Position numbers and translations under genes: made by a program. From an uncultured Nocardioides sp. (GTDB lineage Bacteria > Actinomycetota > Actinomycetes > Propionibacteriales > Nocardioidaceae), in the NCBI RefSeq assembly GCF_947488025.1, contig NZ_CANKYS010000002.1, positions 186,001-250,000 on the forward strand: 64,000 nucleotides of DNA, written 5' to 3'. Positions 53,090-61,947 of this stretch are shown piece by piece; position 1 is the stretch's first letter; the number at the start of each line of letters is the position of its first letter. The notes beneath the pieces were generated by a model. It saw only the letters and a program-made list of their open reading frames with translations. It made no database searches and was not told the DNA's origin.

Positions 53090-53890
53090 ATGCACCCCCT
53101 CCGATCTGCTCTCGCCGCGGCCCTCGTGGGTCTGCTGGCGCTCACGCTCTCCCCGGTCGTCTCCCCCGCCTCGGCCGACCACTACGACGGCGCGCCCGGG
53201 CCGGTCCACGCCGGCAACACCTTCGGCTGGTACCAGCACGGCGTCTTCCGCCAGGAGTTCATCGGCCCCAAGCCCGGCTTCTGGAAGAAGAAGGGCCGCG
53301 GTGTCGTCCGGACGCAGAACGGCATGCTGACGCTGATGAGCACCAAGCGCGGCAGTGTGTCCGCCACGCTCGACCTCAAGGGCCGCACCTACGGCCGCTG
53401 GGAGATCCGCATGCGGGCTCGCACGATGTCGAAGGTCAAGGGCGGCAAGCCCTTCAAGGTGGTCACCGAGCTGGTCCCCGGCGGCACCCGTGACCAGCGC
53501 TGCGGCGGTCGTGACATCGGCATCGAGAACTTCACCCTCGGCACCAACACCGTGAAGTCCTACGTCCACACGCTGCCCAACAGCTCCTACCGCGGGTTCC
53601 TCGGCCGCCACCTGCGCAACGACCGCTGGCACACCTACGGCGTCGAGGTCGCGAAGGACCACATCTCCTGGTTCGTGGACGGGCACGTGATCAACACCGA
53701 GCGACGCGCCGGGGCGCTCGACCCGCTGCCGCGGCAGCTGAAGTTCGAGCTGCGCGCCCGGAAGGGCACGAAGATGAACCCGGCCCGGATGCAGATGGAC
53801 TGGATGCGCTACTGGTCGATGCGCGCCCCCAACGAGAAGTCCATCAAGGCTCCCCAGCTCGAGCTGAGCACCTTCAACGGCGCCTGCTGA
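53090..53890 (+). CDS. Secreted GH16/concanavalin-like protein
   Basis: A 266-residue protein with a Sec signal peptide (cleavage probably after ASA near residue 29). The mature part has the jelly-roll signature of family 16 glycoside hydrolases: GSVSATLDLKGRTYGRWEIRMRART, then RNDRWHTYGVEVAKDHISWFVDGHVINTERR. The catalytic ExDxxE segment, however, reads RDIGIE (CGGRDIGIENF), so only the last Glu is kept and the nucleophile appears lost. It may bind glycans rather than cut them. Starts 7 nt after its -10 box. Confidence 0.78.
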   Translation: MHPLRSALAAALVGLLALTLSPVVSPASADHYDGAPGPVHAGNTFGWYQHGVFRQEFIGPKPGFWKKKGRGVVRTQNGMLTLMSTKRGSVSATLDLKGRTYGRWEIRMRARTMSKVKGGKPFKVVTELVPGGTRDQRCGGRDIGIENFTLGTNTVKSYVHTLPNSSYRGFLGRHLRNDRWHTYGVEVAKDHISWFVDGHVINTERRAGALDPLPRQLKFELRARKGTKMNPARMQMDWMRYWSMRAPNEKSIKAPQLELSTFNGAC

Positions 53891-53981
53891 CACCCCGCAC
53901 ATCACGACCACCGCCTCGGCGGCCGAGGTCGGGCGACACGCCCGACCCGGCCGCCGTTCGCGTTCGTCGTACGCCGGTCGC

Positions 53982-54063
53982 TAACGTCGACGGCTTCGTT
54001 CGCGCGCTTCCCTCCCGGGACCTCGTGCCCCGGGCGCAGCGAACGGGACGAGGAGCAACCCCC
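53982..54063 (+). other. Structured leader of the LysM transglycosylase gene
   Basis: TAACGT at 53982-53987 is a possible -10 box. The following leader contains outer arms CGTTCGC (53997-54003) and GCGAACG (54039-54045) enclosing CCCGGG (54014-54019) and CCCGGG (54029-54034), then the ribosome site GAGGAG. Cell-wall hydrolase genes in actinobacteria are often controlled by leader riboswitches such as ydaO; this one is too short and divergent for me to assign. Confidence 0.4.
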
Positions 54064-54819
54064 GTGCCCCGAGCAGACCACCCGCGACATCACCGACCCC
54101 GCACCCGCGCGTTCGCCACCGCGGTCGGCGTCCTCGCCGCCACGTTCGCGACCGTGCTGACGGCAGCGCCGGCCCACGCCGACCACCAGCAGGTCCCGGC
54201 CGACCGCACCCTGGTGTCGTACGTCGTCCAGCCGGGCGACACCGTCTCCGGCCTCGCCGTGGAGCACCGCGCCTGGACGGCAGAGATCGTCGCCCACAAC
54301 CACCTGGGCCGCACCGGCGCCCTGCAGGTCGGCCAGCGCATCGAGATCCCGGTCGTCGGCGAGCGGTCCCGCGGCGGATCGCAGACCACCATGTGGCAGC
54401 ACCCCGACCCCGAGCGCGAGAAGGTGCGCCGGGTCGTCGCGGGTGCGGCCCGCAACCACGGGGTCGACCCGCAGCTCGCGCTGGCGGTGTCGTGGCAGGA
54501 GTCCGGGTGGCAGATGGGCGTGGTCTCGCACGCCAGGGCGATCGGCGCGATGCAGGTGCTGCCGTCGACGGGACGGTGGATGGAGGACTACGCAGGGCGT
54601 CCGCTCGACCTCCGCAGGCTCGGCGACAACGCCACGGCCGGGGTGCTGCTGCTCGACGTCCTCTCGCGCCACACCCAGCGTCGTACGCACAAGATCGCGG
54701 CCTACTACCAGGGCCTTGGCGCCGTCCGCGAGCACGGTCTCTACGACGAGACCCGGGCCTACGTCGACAACGTCGCCGCGATCAAGCGGCGGCTGGAGGC
54801 GGGCCGCCCGCCGGCGTGA
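54064..54819 (+). CDS. Secreted LysM-lytic transglycosylase
   Basis: A 251-residue protein with an Arg/His-rich start, a signal peptide ending AHA (near residue 40), a LysM peptidoglycan-binding domain (residues 52-98, YVVQPGDTVSGLAVEHRAWTAEIVAHNHL...LQVGQRIEIPV) and an SLT/lysozyme-like domain (about 135-250: GVDPQLALAVSWQESGWQMGVVSHARAIGAMQVLPSTG). The Glu in WQESGW is the expected catalytic acid. The GTG at 54064 has GAGGAGC 8 nt upstream. Confidence 0.92.
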   Translation: MPRADHPRHHRPRTRAFATAVGVLAATFATVLTAAPAHADHQQVPADRTLVSYVVQPGDTVSGLAVEHRAWTAEIVAHNHLGRTGALQVGQRIEIPVVGERSRGGSQTTMWQHPDPEREKVRRVVAGAARNHGVDPQLALAVSWQESGWQMGVVSHARAIGAMQVLPSTGRWMEDYAGRPLDLRRLGDNATAGVLLLDVLSRHTQRRTHKIAAYYQGLGAVREHGLYDETRAYVDNVAAIKRRLEAGRPPA

Positions 54820-54926
54820 CGCCACGCCGGGGCCGCGCGTGAGCGTGGGCTCAGGGGCTGCTTCCGTACGATGGGCGCGCCGGATCCTTCCCCGTCCCAC
54901 CCCTGGTCCGGTGTGGAGGTCGATCA

Positions 54927-57095
54927 GTGGAGCCATCCGAGCACGCCCGCGCAACCGCGCCCGGCGCCGCTGGCGACCCCATGGTCGGGCGGCTGCTGGA
55001 CGGCCGCTACCGCATCCTCGCCCGCGTGGCTCGCGGTGGCATGGCCAGCGTCTACGAGGCCACCGACACCCGCCTCGACCGCACGGTCGCGGTGAAGGTC
55101 ATGCACCCCGGCCTCGGCGACGACCAGGAGTTCGCGCAGCGCTTCGTGCGCGAGGCCCGCGCCGCCGCCCGCCTCAACCACCCGCACGTCGTGGGCGTCT
55201 ACGACCAGGGTGACGACACCTCCGACGGCACGGACACCATCTTCCTGGTGATGGAGTACGTCCCGGGCCACACGCTGCGCGACGTGCTGCGCAAGGAGGC
55301 GCCGATGGCGCCCGCCCGGGCCCTCGCCCTGCTCGAGCCCGTCGTCTCCGCGCTCGCCGCCGCACACCGCGCCGGGCTGATCCACCGCGACGTGAAGCCC
55401 GAGAACGTCCTCATCGCCGACGAGGCACACGGCGGCACCGTCAAGGTCGCCGACTTCGGCCTGGCGAAGGCGGTCAGCGCCGACACCCAGCACACCGCGA
55501 CCGGCGGCGTGCTCATCGGCACCGTGTCCTACCTCGCGCCCGAGCTGGTCATCGACGGTCGCGCCGACGCCCGCGCCGATGTCTACGCCGCCGGCGTCGT
55601 GCTCTACGAGCTGCTGACCGGCACCAAGCCGCACGAGGGCGAGTCGCCGATCCAGGTGGCCTACCGCCACGTCCACCGCGACGTGCCGATGCCGTCGCTG
55701 GTCGAGCCCGGCATCCCCGACTACGTCGACGCCCTCGTCGCGCGGACGACCTCGCGTGACCGCGACCAGCGTCCCGCCGACGCCACCGTGCTGCTGCACC
55801 ACCTGCACCGGGTCGAGCAGGCACTGCGCGACGGCCTCGACTCCGACCCCGAGCTGGCCGCCGACCTGCTTCCCCGGCGCACGGCGGCGGCGCCCGACGA
55901 GCCAGCCTCGCCCGACGACACGACGCCCGAGCCGTTCGACGCCGGCGCGCTCGCGCTGCTCACCGAGGTGGACCCGCGCGACTCCGGGCTCGTCGACGAC
56001 GGCAGCCCCGACCGCACCACCGCCCTCGAGCGGCACCCCGCCCCACCCGCGGAGCCGCCCGGCGGCCCCGTCACCGAGCCGATGCGCACCACGACCGCGA
56101 CCGCAGCGTCCGCGACCACCACCCTCCCGGCCCCGCCCACGACCGCGCGGCCTGCGCCCGGACGCGCTCCGTCCCGGGTGGCGCCCGTCGACACCACCGA
56201 GCGCCGCCGGTCGATGAAGGGGCCCCTCGTCCTGCTGCTGTCGCTCCTGCTCGTCGCCGGCGTCGCCGCCGGCGCCTGGTGGTTCGGCTGGGAGCGGTAC
56301 ACCACGACCCCGGGCGTCCTGGGCCTCGACGAGGCCGCGGCCACCTCCGAGCTGGAGGACTCCGGCCTCCGGGCCGAGGCGGGCGAGCCGGCCTACAGCG
56401 AGAACGTCGCCGCAGGTCTCGTCATCGCCACCGACCCGGGACCGGGCGGCAAGGTGCTCGACGGCGGCACCGTCAGCCTCACCCTGTCGCTGGGGCCGGA
56501 GCGCTACGACGTGCCCGACCTGGTCGGGCAGACCGAGGACCAGGCCCAGGACGCGCTCGCCGCGACCAACCTCGCCTTCGGCGCCAGCAAGGCCAGGTGG
56601 AGCGAGACGGTGCCCGAGGGACAGGTCATCCGCACCTCGCCCAAGGCAGGCACCACCCTCAAGCCCGGCGCCAGCGTCGACCTGGTGCTCAGCCGGGGCC
56701 GCAAGCCGATCGAGGTGAAGGACTGGACGGGCGAGTCGTTCGACGACGCCTCGGCCGCCCTCGAGAAGCGGGGGCTGCAGGTGAGCGTCACCGCCGAGGA
56801 GTACAGCGACTCCGTCGCCGAGGGCGACGTCATCTCGCAGGACCCGCCGACGGCCACCCTCTTCCGCGGCGACACCGTCTCGTTCGTGGTCTCCCTCGGC
56901 CCCGAGCTGGTCGAGGTGCCGCGGGTCCAGGCCATGGGCGTCGACGCGGCGACCGAGCTGCTCGAGGGACTCGGGTTCGAGGTCGAGACCGAGGAGTCGG
57001 GGACCTACCTCGGCCTGGGCTACGTCGCCAGCTCCGACCCCGGAGCCGGCGAGGAGATCCCGAAGGGCTCGACGATCACGTTGTTCCTCGTGTGA
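54927..57095 (+). CDS. Ser/Thr protein kinase with four PASTA domains
   Basis: A 722-residue membrane kinase. The kinase domain (about residues 28-290) has the Gly loop ARGGMASVYEA, Lys57 in AVKVM, catalytic HRDVKPEN with Asp155, DFG at 176-178 and an APE motif. A Pro/Thr-rich juxtamembrane linker (about 320-425) precedes one membrane helix (about 432-450) and four extracellular PASTA repeats to the C terminus, which should bind peptidoglycan fragments or lipid II. By position it matches pknL of M. tuberculosis, which as I recall lacks PASTA repeats. The GTG at 54927 has a perfect GGAGGT 6 nt upstream. Confidence 0.94.
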   Translation: MEPSEHARATAPGAAGDPMVGRLLDGRYRILARVARGGMASVYEATDTRLDRTVAVKVMHPGLGDDQEFAQRFVREARAAARLNHPHVVGVYDQGDDTSDGTDTIFLVMEYVPGHTLRDVLRKEAPMAPARALALLEPVVSALAAAHRAGLIHRDVKPENVLIADEAHGGTVKVADFGLAKAVSADTQHTATGGVLIGTVSYLAPELVIDGRADARADVYAAGVVLYELLTGTKPHEGESPIQVAYRHVHRDVPMPSLVEPGIPDYVDALVARTTSRDRDQRPADATVLLHHLHRVEQALRDGLDSDPELAADLLPRRTAAAPDEPASPDDTTPEPFDAGALALLTEVDPRDSGLVDDGSPDRTTALERHPAPPAEPPGGPVTEPMRTTTATAASATTTLPAPPTTARPAPGRAPSRVAPVDTTERRRSMKGPLVLLLSLLLVAGVAAGAWWFGWERYTTTPGVLGLDEAAATSELEDSGLRAEAGEPAYSENVAAGLVIATDPGPGGKVLDGGTVSLTLSLGPERYDVPDLVGQTEDQAQDALAATNLAFGASKARWSETVPEGQVIRTSPKAGTTLKPGASVDLVLSRGRKPIEVKDWTGESFDDASAALEKRGLQVSVTAEEYSDSVAEGDVISQDPPTATLFRGDTVSFVVSLGPELVEVPRVQAMGVDAATELLEGLGFEVETEESGTYLGLGYVASSDPGAGEEIPKGSTITLFLV

Positions 57096-57100
57096 GGTCC

Positions 57101-57106
57101 TAGCCT
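57101..57106 (+). promoter_or_regulatory. -10 box of the EamA transporter gene (TAGCCT)
   Basis: TAGCCT lies 7 nt before the GTG at 57114, which has no ribosome site. It is 6 bp after the kinase stop, so read-through from the kinase is also possible. Confidence 0.5.
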
Positions 57107-57113
57107 TTCGTCC

Positions 57114-58013
57114 GTGCACGCCGAGCAGACCCGTCGTACGTCGCTGCTCGCGGCCCTCGCGCTGCTCGCGATCGCGGCGTGCTGGGGCTCGACGTTCTTC
57201 ATGATCAAGGACCTGCTCGACCGGGTCCCGACGCTCGACTTCCTGGCCGTGCGGTTCGCGATCGCCTCGCTCGCGCTGCTGGTGGTCGCCCCGAAGGCCC
57301 TCGGCCGGCTCTCCCCCGTCGTACGCCGCCACGCGGTCGTCCTGGGCCTCCTCTACGGAGTCGCCCAGATCCTGCAGACCGCCGGCCTGGCCCACACGCC
57401 GGCGAGCATCAGCGGTTTCGTCACCGGCCTGTACGTCGTGTTCACCCCGCTGCTGGCCGCGGCGATCCTCCGCACCCGCATCCCGCCGATCACCTGGGCG
57501 GCCGTCGTGGTCGCGACCGTGGGGCTGGGCGTGCTCGCTCTCAACGGCTTGAGCATCGGCTACGGCGAGCTGATCACCCTCGCGTCCGCGGTTCTCTACG
57601 CGCTCCACATCGTCGGGCTGGGCGCGTGGTCGACCGCACAGGACGCCGTGGGCATGACGATCCTGCAGGTGATGGTGATCGCCGTCGTGTGCACCGCGGC
57701 GACCGCGCACGACGGGATCGTGCTCCCCGACCGCGCCGCCGACTGGTGGGCGGTCGTCTACATGGCGGTGGTGGTCGGCGCGCTCGGCCTCCTCGGGCAG
57801 ACCTGGGCGCAGGCCCACCTCCCACCGACCCGCAGCGCGATCATCATGAGCATGGAGCCGGTCTTCGCCTCGTTCTTCGCCGTCTGGCTCGGCGGGGAGG
57901 ACGTCACGACGCGGCTGCTCGTCGGCGGCACGATGGTGCTCGCCGCGATGCTGATGGTCGAGCTCGCCCCGCGTCGCGTGGTCGAGGGCGAGGTCCCGCA
58001 CATCGCCGTGTGA
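57114..58013 (+). CDS. EamA-family drug/metabolite transporter
   Basis: A 299-residue protein with ten hydrophobic helices in two repeated EamA halves. The first half has AIAACWGSTFFMIKDLLDRVPTLDFLAVRFAIASLALL, the second GALGLLGQTWAQAHLPPTRSAIIMSMEPVFASFFAVWLGGE, the conserved end of the family. It should be an exporter of a small metabolite or amino acid, but the substrate cannot be read from sequence. The C-terminal tail is short and acidic. Confidence 0.92.
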   Translation: MHAEQTRRTSLLAALALLAIAACWGSTFFMIKDLLDRVPTLDFLAVRFAIASLALLVVAPKALGRLSPVVRRHAVVLGLLYGVAQILQTAGLAHTPASISGFVTGLYVVFTPLLAAAILRTRIPPITWAAVVVATVGLGVLALNGLSIGYGELITLASAVLYALHIVGLGAWSTAQDAVGMTILQVMVIAVVCTAATAHDGIVLPDRAADWWAVVYMAVVVGALGLLGQTWAQAHLPPTRSAIIMSMEPVFASFFAVWLGGEDVTTRLLVGGTMVLAAMLMVELAPRRVVEGEVPHIAV

Positions 58014-58060
58014 GCGGCGGTCCCGTCCCTCGGGTGGACCTCGACGTGGGTGCGTCCCCC

Positions 58061-58066
58061 TATCGT
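58061..58066 (+). promoter_or_regulatory. -10 box of the zinc-ribbon gene (TATCGT)
   Basis: TATCGT lies 7 nt before the GTG at 58074; no ribosome site is present, so a leaderless transcript is likely. Confidence 0.55.
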
Positions 58067-58073
58067 GGGGCCC

Positions 58074-59190
58074 GTGGACACGTGCGTGGCGTGCGGCGCC
58101 GAGCTGGGGGTGGGGCGGTTCTGCCTCAACTGTGGGCACCGCATCGGCGCGCCCGCGCCGGTCCGTCCCGAGCCCGCAGTCGCCCCGGCTCGCCCGTCGG
58201 CTCCCTCCCCGACTCCCCCGGTTCCCCCGGCCACGTTGACCGCGACCGCGCCCCCGCGCGACGCGAGCCCGTCCAGCGACGACACCGCCGGCGAGGTGAC
58301 AGCCGACCCGCAGCACGACCCCGGGCCGCCCCCGGCGCCGGTCGTGCCTCCTGTGCAGGCCGCCGACCCGACCCCCGTGCCGCCGACCAGCCCGCCGAGC
58401 AGCCCGCCCGACGACGTACCCGACGAGTCGGCAGCCGTCAGGCCGCGGCAGTCGACCTGGGACCCCGACGAGGACCTGCTGCCCTACGAGGAGGTCGACG
58501 ACGCCGACGGCGACCTGCCGGTCCGCGGCAACGCATGGATCGCCTGGGTGCTCGGCGCCGCGCTGCTGATGGGTCTCGCCTTCGTCCTGCTCCGGGTGTT
58601 CGACACCGACGGCGACGACGTCGCCACCGATCCCGCCACCGGCACGTCGAGCAGCACCTCGAGCAGCACCGACGCGCCGGCGTCCGACACCGCTCCCTCG
58701 GACGACGGCGAGGAGGCCCCGGCCGGGGTCGGCAAGGCGCGCGAGCTGGTCAGGGGCGCCACCTTCCAGGTGCCCGGCACGGCGCCGCCGACGACCGACT
58801 TCGACGGCAACCTCGTGGCCTACGAAGCCAGCCAGATGGGCGACGGCATCCCGGCCACGGCCTGGCGCACCGCGGGGGACGCGACCGGGGAGTCCGTCAC
58901 CGTGACGCTGGCCGAGCCCGGTGTCGTCACCCGTGTGGGGCTCATCAACGGCTATGCCAAGAAGGTCGCCGGCGTCAACTGGTACCCCAACAACCGCCGT
59001 ACGGTTGCGGTCTCCTGGGGCTTCGACGACGGCACCACGGTCGAGCAGACCCTGGCCGAACGACCCGGCATGCAGCGGATCGAGGTCCCGCCGGTCGAGA
59101 CCTCCACGGTCACCCTCACCTTCACCGCCGTGACCCCACCCGGCGCGGGCAACCTCGGCCGTGACTACACCGCGCTCAGCGAGGTCAGCA

Positions 59191-59213
<23 letters not shown>
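58074..59213 (+). CDS. Zinc-ribbon membrane protein with a C-terminal discoidin-like domain
   Basis: A 379-residue protein in four parts: an N-terminal zinc ribbon (CVACGAELGVGRFCLNCGHRIG), a long Pro/Ala-rich linker (about 30-135) in the cytoplasm, one membrane helix (about 155-178), and an extracytoplasmic domain after a Ser/Thr/Asp-rich stalk. The last 150 residues (EASQMGDGIPATAWRTAGDATGESVTVTLAEPGVVTRVGLINGYAK) resemble the F5/8 type C or NADase-type glycan-binding fold. A sensor or adaptor linking outside glycans to the inside is plausible but unproven. Its last 23 bp overlap the convergent threonine aldolase gene. Confidence 0.83.
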
Positions 59214-60192
<979 letters not shown>

Positions 60193-60231
60193 GGGCTCAT
60201 CCCATCACGACCGTCCCCGCGCTCCGCCGAA

Positions 60232-60499
60232 CGGTGGTCCACCGACATTCGTCCAGCCGCGAACGTCGCTCAGCCACCGCTCGCCCGGCGCGCCGTCGTA
60301 CGACACGCCCCCGGCGGTGGTCCACCCGCATTCCTTCAGCCGCGAACGTCGCTCAGCCACCGCTCGCGCGAGCGTCGGTGAGCCACGCAGGTTCGGGCGA
60401 GCCAGAACCTGCGTCACCCACCGCTCGTACGCCGACCACCCAGCCGGCGGTGCACCAGGCACGTTCCGGCACCGCGAAACCTGCGTCACTCACCGCTCG
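60232..60499. repeat. Four 52-bp imperfect palindromic repeats
   Basis: Copies at 60232-60283, 60315-60366, 60376-60427 and 60448-60499 are each exactly 52 bp, begin CGGTG and end CCACCGCTCG or TCACCGCTCG. Copies 1 and 2 are nearly identical; 3 and 4 share AACCTGCGTCAC in the right arm. Copy 3 is a strong hairpin: its left arm, with CACGCAGGTTC, pairs with the right-arm GAACCTGCGTCAC. The gaps between copies are 31, 9 and 20 bp. They occupy almost the whole 331-bp gap 60193-60523 between aroG and ltaE, in which I see no gene. Confidence 0.9.
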
Positions 60500-60523
60500 T
60501 ACGGCGCGGGCGGCCCGAGGGCG

Positions 60524-61861
60524 TCAGGCCTTGCGCAGCATCTCCGCCACGAGGAAAGCGAGCTCGAGGGACTGGACGCGGTTGAGGCGGGGGTCGCAGA
60601 CGGACTCGTAGCGGTGGGCCAGGCCCACCTCGTCGATCTCCTCGCCGCCGCCGACGCACTCGGTGACGTCGTCGCCGGTGAGCTCGACGTGGACACCGCC
60701 CGGCCAGGTGCCGAGGGCGCGGTGCACGTCGAAGAAGCCCTGGACCTCCTCGATGACGTCGTCGAAGCGACGCGTCTTGTAGCCCGAGGAGGCCTCGAAG
60801 GTGTTGCCGTGCATGGGGTCGCAGACCCAGGCGACGTTGAGGCCCTCGGCGGTGACCTTCTCCACGAGGGCGGGCAGGCCGTCGCGGATCTTGCCGGCGC
60901 CGAAGCGGGTGATGAAGGTGAGCCGGCCCGGGGTGTTGTCCGGGTTGAGGCGCGAGGCGTAGGCCAGCGCGTCGTCGGGAGTCGTCGTGGGCCCGAGCTT
61001 GATGCCGATCGGGTTCTTGATCTTCGACAGCAGCTCGACGTGGGCGCCGTCGAGCTGGCGGGTGCGCTCGCCGATCCACACGAAGTGCGCGGACACGTTG
61101 TAGGGCTGGTCGGTCCGCGAGTCGATCCGGGTGAGGGACTGCTCGTACTCCAGGAGCAGCGCCTCGTGGCTGGAGTGGAAGTCGACGCGGTGGAACTCGT
61201 CGGGGTCGGCGCCGATCGCCTGCATGAAGGTCAGGGCGCGCTCGATCTCGTCGGCCATCGCCTCGTAGCGCTGGCCGAAGGGCGAGTTCTGCACGAAGTC
61301 GGTGTTCCAGGTGTGCACCTGGCGCAGGTCGGCGTAGCCACCGGTCACGAACGCCCGGACCAGGTTGAGCGTGGCGGCCGAGGAGTTGTAGACGTCGACG
61401 AGACGCTGCGGGTCGGGCACGCGCGCCTCGGGCGTGAAGTCGTAGCCGTTGACGGCGTCGCCGCGGTAGGCCGGGAGGGTGACGCCGTTGCGGGTCTCGA
61501 GGTCGGAGCTGCGGGGCTTGGCGTACTGGCCGGCGAGGCGCCCGAGCTTCACGACGGGCACCGAGGCGGCGTACGTCAGCACGACGGCCATCTGCAGCAG
61601 CACGCGCAGCTTGTTGCGGACGTTGTCGGCGGTGACGCCGGCGAAGGTCTCGGCGCAGTCGCCGCCCTGGAGCAGGAAGGCCTCACCCCGGGTGACGGCG
61701 GCGATCTTGTCGGTGAGGTCGTCGCACTCGCCCGCAAAGACGAGCGGCGGCGCGGTCCTCAGTCGGGCCACGGCAGCGTCGACGGCCCCCGAGTCGGGGT
61801 AGGTCGGCTGCTGCCTGGGCCCGAGCGCGTGCAACTGCTCGAGGGTGGGGATGGCGTTCAC
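60524..61861 (-). CDS. aroG: Class II 3-deoxy-7-phosphoheptulonate synthase
   Basis: The first enzyme of the shikimate pathway, joining PEP and erythrose 4-phosphate. The 445-residue class II DAHP synthase shows LLQGGDCAETFAG, LGRLAGQYAKPRSSDLE, the KPIGIK-like NPIGIKLGPTT, ITRFGAGKIRDGLP and WVCDPMHGNTFEASSGYKTR. In M. tuberculosis this enzyme binds and activates a small AroQ chorismate mutase; the only chorismate mutase domain seen here is the acetyltransferase fusion at 14916. The GTG at 61861 lies 6 nt after a TACCCT box. Confidence 0.97.
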   Translation of the reverse strand: MNAIPTLEQLHALGPRQQPTYPDSGAVDAAVARLRTAPPLVFAGECDDLTDKIAAVTRGEAFLLQGGDCAETFAGVTADNVRNKLRVLLQMAVVLTYAASVPVVKLGRLAGQYAKPRSSDLETRNGVTLPAYRGDAVNGYDFTPEARVPDPQRLVDVYNSSAATLNLVRAFVTGGYADLRQVHTWNTDFVQNSPFGQRYEAMADEIERALTFMQAIGADPDEFHRVDFHSSHEALLLEYEQSLTRIDSRTDQPYNVSAHFVWIGERTRQLDGAHVELLSKIKNPIGIKLGPTTTPDDALAYASRLNPDNTPGRLTFITRFGAGKIRDGLPALVEKVTAEGLNVAWVCDPMHGNTFEASSGYKTRRFDDVIEEVQGFFDVHRALGTWPGGVHVELTGDDVTECVGGGEEIDEVGLAHRYESVCDPRLNRVQSLELAFLVAEMLRKA

Positions 61862-61867
61862 CCGTCA

Positions 61868-61873
61868 AGGGTA
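61868..61873 (-). promoter_or_regulatory. -10 box of aroG (TACCCT)
   Basis: On the minus strand TACCCT ends 6 nt before the GTG at 61861, which lacks a ribosome site, so aroG is probably leaderless. Confidence 0.55.
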
Positions 61874-61947
61874 CGGCGACCGGGCCGCGGCCCCCGAACC
61901 CTGACCGACCCCTGAACGCGTGACGCGCCGCACGCCGGGCCGGCGTC

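Noticed and set aside
53982..54063. Assignment as a ydaO (c-di-AMP) riboswitch
   Set aside because: The leader is only about 70 nt and lacks the long conserved cores I would expect, so I report it only as a structured leader.
60232..60499. CRISPR array
   Set aside because: The gaps between repeats are 31, 9 and 20 bp, the repeats themselves diverge strongly, and no cas gene is near.
60205..60611. Open frames across the 52-bp repeats
   Set aside because: The predicted peptides only reflect the repeated DNA (RERRSATA-type and CVTHRSY-type units) in several frames, without start signals or family matches.
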